A DNA stretch of 64,000 nt. Source: Rhabdophis nuchalis. Its lineage: Eukaryota; Chordata; Lepidosauria; Squamata; Natricidae. Below the pieces are notes generated by a model. That model did not search any database. It had not been told where the DNA came from and saw only the letters and a list, made by a program, of their open reading frames with translations. The position numbers were made by a program, and so were the translations under genes. The DNA lies in NCBI GenBank assembly GCA_039707465.1, contig CM077648.1, positions 19,630,119 through 19,694,118 on the forward strand, read 5' to 3'. Of the stretch, positions 63,061 to 64,000 are shown one piece after another. Numbering within the stretch: position 1 is the stretch's first letter; each line of letters starts with the position of its first letter.

Positions 63061-63690
63061 GTGTATGTGCACACATGCGTACATATACATATGCATACAC
63101 ATCCATCCATACATCTATACATAAATTGACAACCTGCACAGCAAGTATCCCAGGATAAGAAATGCAGATTATCCTATTGCTTTAGAAAAAGTACCAATAG
63201 TAGGAGATTATTCTCCAGAGAGTATAATAAAACTTTAATTAAAAAAAGTTTGAGGAAGACCCTTGTGGGAAGGAGCAGTATCTTGCCAACATTGTAATCT
63301 TGATAATAGGATATTTCAAGTCTGTAAGTTTAATTTGCTTGTATTTCTAGCATGATAGCAGGTTTTGCTCCTGTGTGTGTTTCTCTTACCTTTAAAACAT
63401 ATTTGCTTATTTTAATAATTCTATTAAATGTATTACAGTATAAAATACAGATGTAAATGAAAATAGTAGGAAAACGGGGAAGGGAAAGAGGGAAAAAAGA
63501 AGTGTAGGATAAAAGGGAAAAAACAAAAGCATTGACTTCTGACATGGAGGGCTGCTGTCAGTAGAAACAGATTTGTCAGGTTGTTAATTTTACATTATAC
63601 TTGTATGATCCTAAGCAATGGTTCTGTTTTGGTATTTGCTTATCATTCAGTGGCATTGCCTGTTTGGGACATTGCACTAAAATGGACAAG
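63061..63690. other. No supported feature
   Basis: A short CATA/CATC repeat lies at about 63077-63120, followed by AT-rich unique sequence. Confidence 0.4.
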
Positions 63691-63965
63691 GTGCTCCAAA
63701 GCACCTGAGGGTAGGACAAGAAGCAATGGATGAAAGCTAATCAAGGAGAGAAGCAACTTAGAACTAAGGAGAAATTTCCGGACAGTTAGAACAATTCATC
63801 AGTGGAACAACTTGCCTCCTGAAGTTATAAATGCTCCAACACTGTAGGTTTTTAAGAAAAAATTGGATAACCATTTGTCCTAAATGGTGTAGGGTTTCCT
63901 GCCTTAGCAAGCAGTTAGACTAGAAGACCTCCAACGTTCCTTCCAATTCTGTTATTCTAAGATTC
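63691..63965 (+). mobile_element. CR1 LINE 3' end
   Basis: GGTAGGACAAGAAGCAATGG, AATCAAGGAGAGAAGCAACT, TAGAACTAAGGAGAAATTTC, GGTTTTTAAGAAAAAATTGG and TTAGACTAGAAGACCTCCAA match 32970-33200 of the intact CR1. The end is TTATTCTAAGATTC rather than (TATTG)n, so it belongs to another subfamily. Frame broken. Confidence 0.8.
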
Positions 63966-63983
63966 ATTTATTTTTCTTTGTTT

Positions 63984-64000
63984 ACAATACAATACAATAC
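63984..64000 (-). mobile_element. Start of a minus-strand CR1 tail at the window edge
   Basis: ACAATACAATACAATAC is the inverse of the (TATTG)n tail seen at 33217-33239. The rest of the copy would lie to the right of the window. Confidence 0.5.

Overview
The window looks like non-coding DNA from a squamate reptile, most likely a snake. The reasons are the repeat mix: CR1 and L2 LINEs, Bov-B/RTE pieces, tRNA-derived SINEs ending in a Bov-B-type tail (CTAGAGTCGGAAACGACTAG... then AACCTTTACCTT), many hAT-type MITEs with 8-bp target duplications, a DIRS element, and very frequent microsatellites. No host protein-coding exon could be supported. The only host-gene signal is a CpG-island promoter near 16.3-17.56 kb. 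It has two strong plus-strand splice donors, after 17042 and after 17444, and fits a non-coding first exon whose intron would run rightwards through the rest of the window.

Layout. 0-16 kb: MITEs, SINEs, L2 and CR1 ends, one LINE split by a MITE, a possible solo LTR (10.8-11.3 kb), and a short module shared by 10.4 kb and 15.15 kb. 16.3-17.6 kb: CpG island. 20.4-23.2 kb: a SINE holding a 2.6-kb hAT-like element, which itself holds a 1.3-kb hAT-like element with a large GC-rich inverted repeat. 23-30 kb: more MITEs and SINEs around a long unique AT-rich stretch. 30.6-33.2 kb: a young 5'-truncated CR1 LINE with an unbroken 861-codon frame. 33-56 kb: mostly unique AT-rich sequence with decayed L2, Bov-B/RTE, SINE and hAT copies, several nested. 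56.455-62.394 kb: an essentially full-length DIRS retrotransposon. 62.4-64 kb: one MITE, a CR1 end, and the tail of another CR1 at the edge.

The DIRS element is the most complete genetic system here. It encodes a Gag-like protein, a reverse transcriptase/RNase H/methyltransferase-like polyprotein and a tyrosine recombinase in overlapping frames. It is bounded by inverted terminal repeats, and an internal complementary region just after the recombinase stop copies both outer ends (36 and 56 nt, perfect complement), the signature of DIRS circular replication. One in-frame TGA separates RT from RNase H, so this copy is probably not autonomous as it stands.

All family names come from reading motifs and terminal structure by eye. 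No database search was run. Subfamily names, ages and the identity of the gene behind the CpG island remain open.
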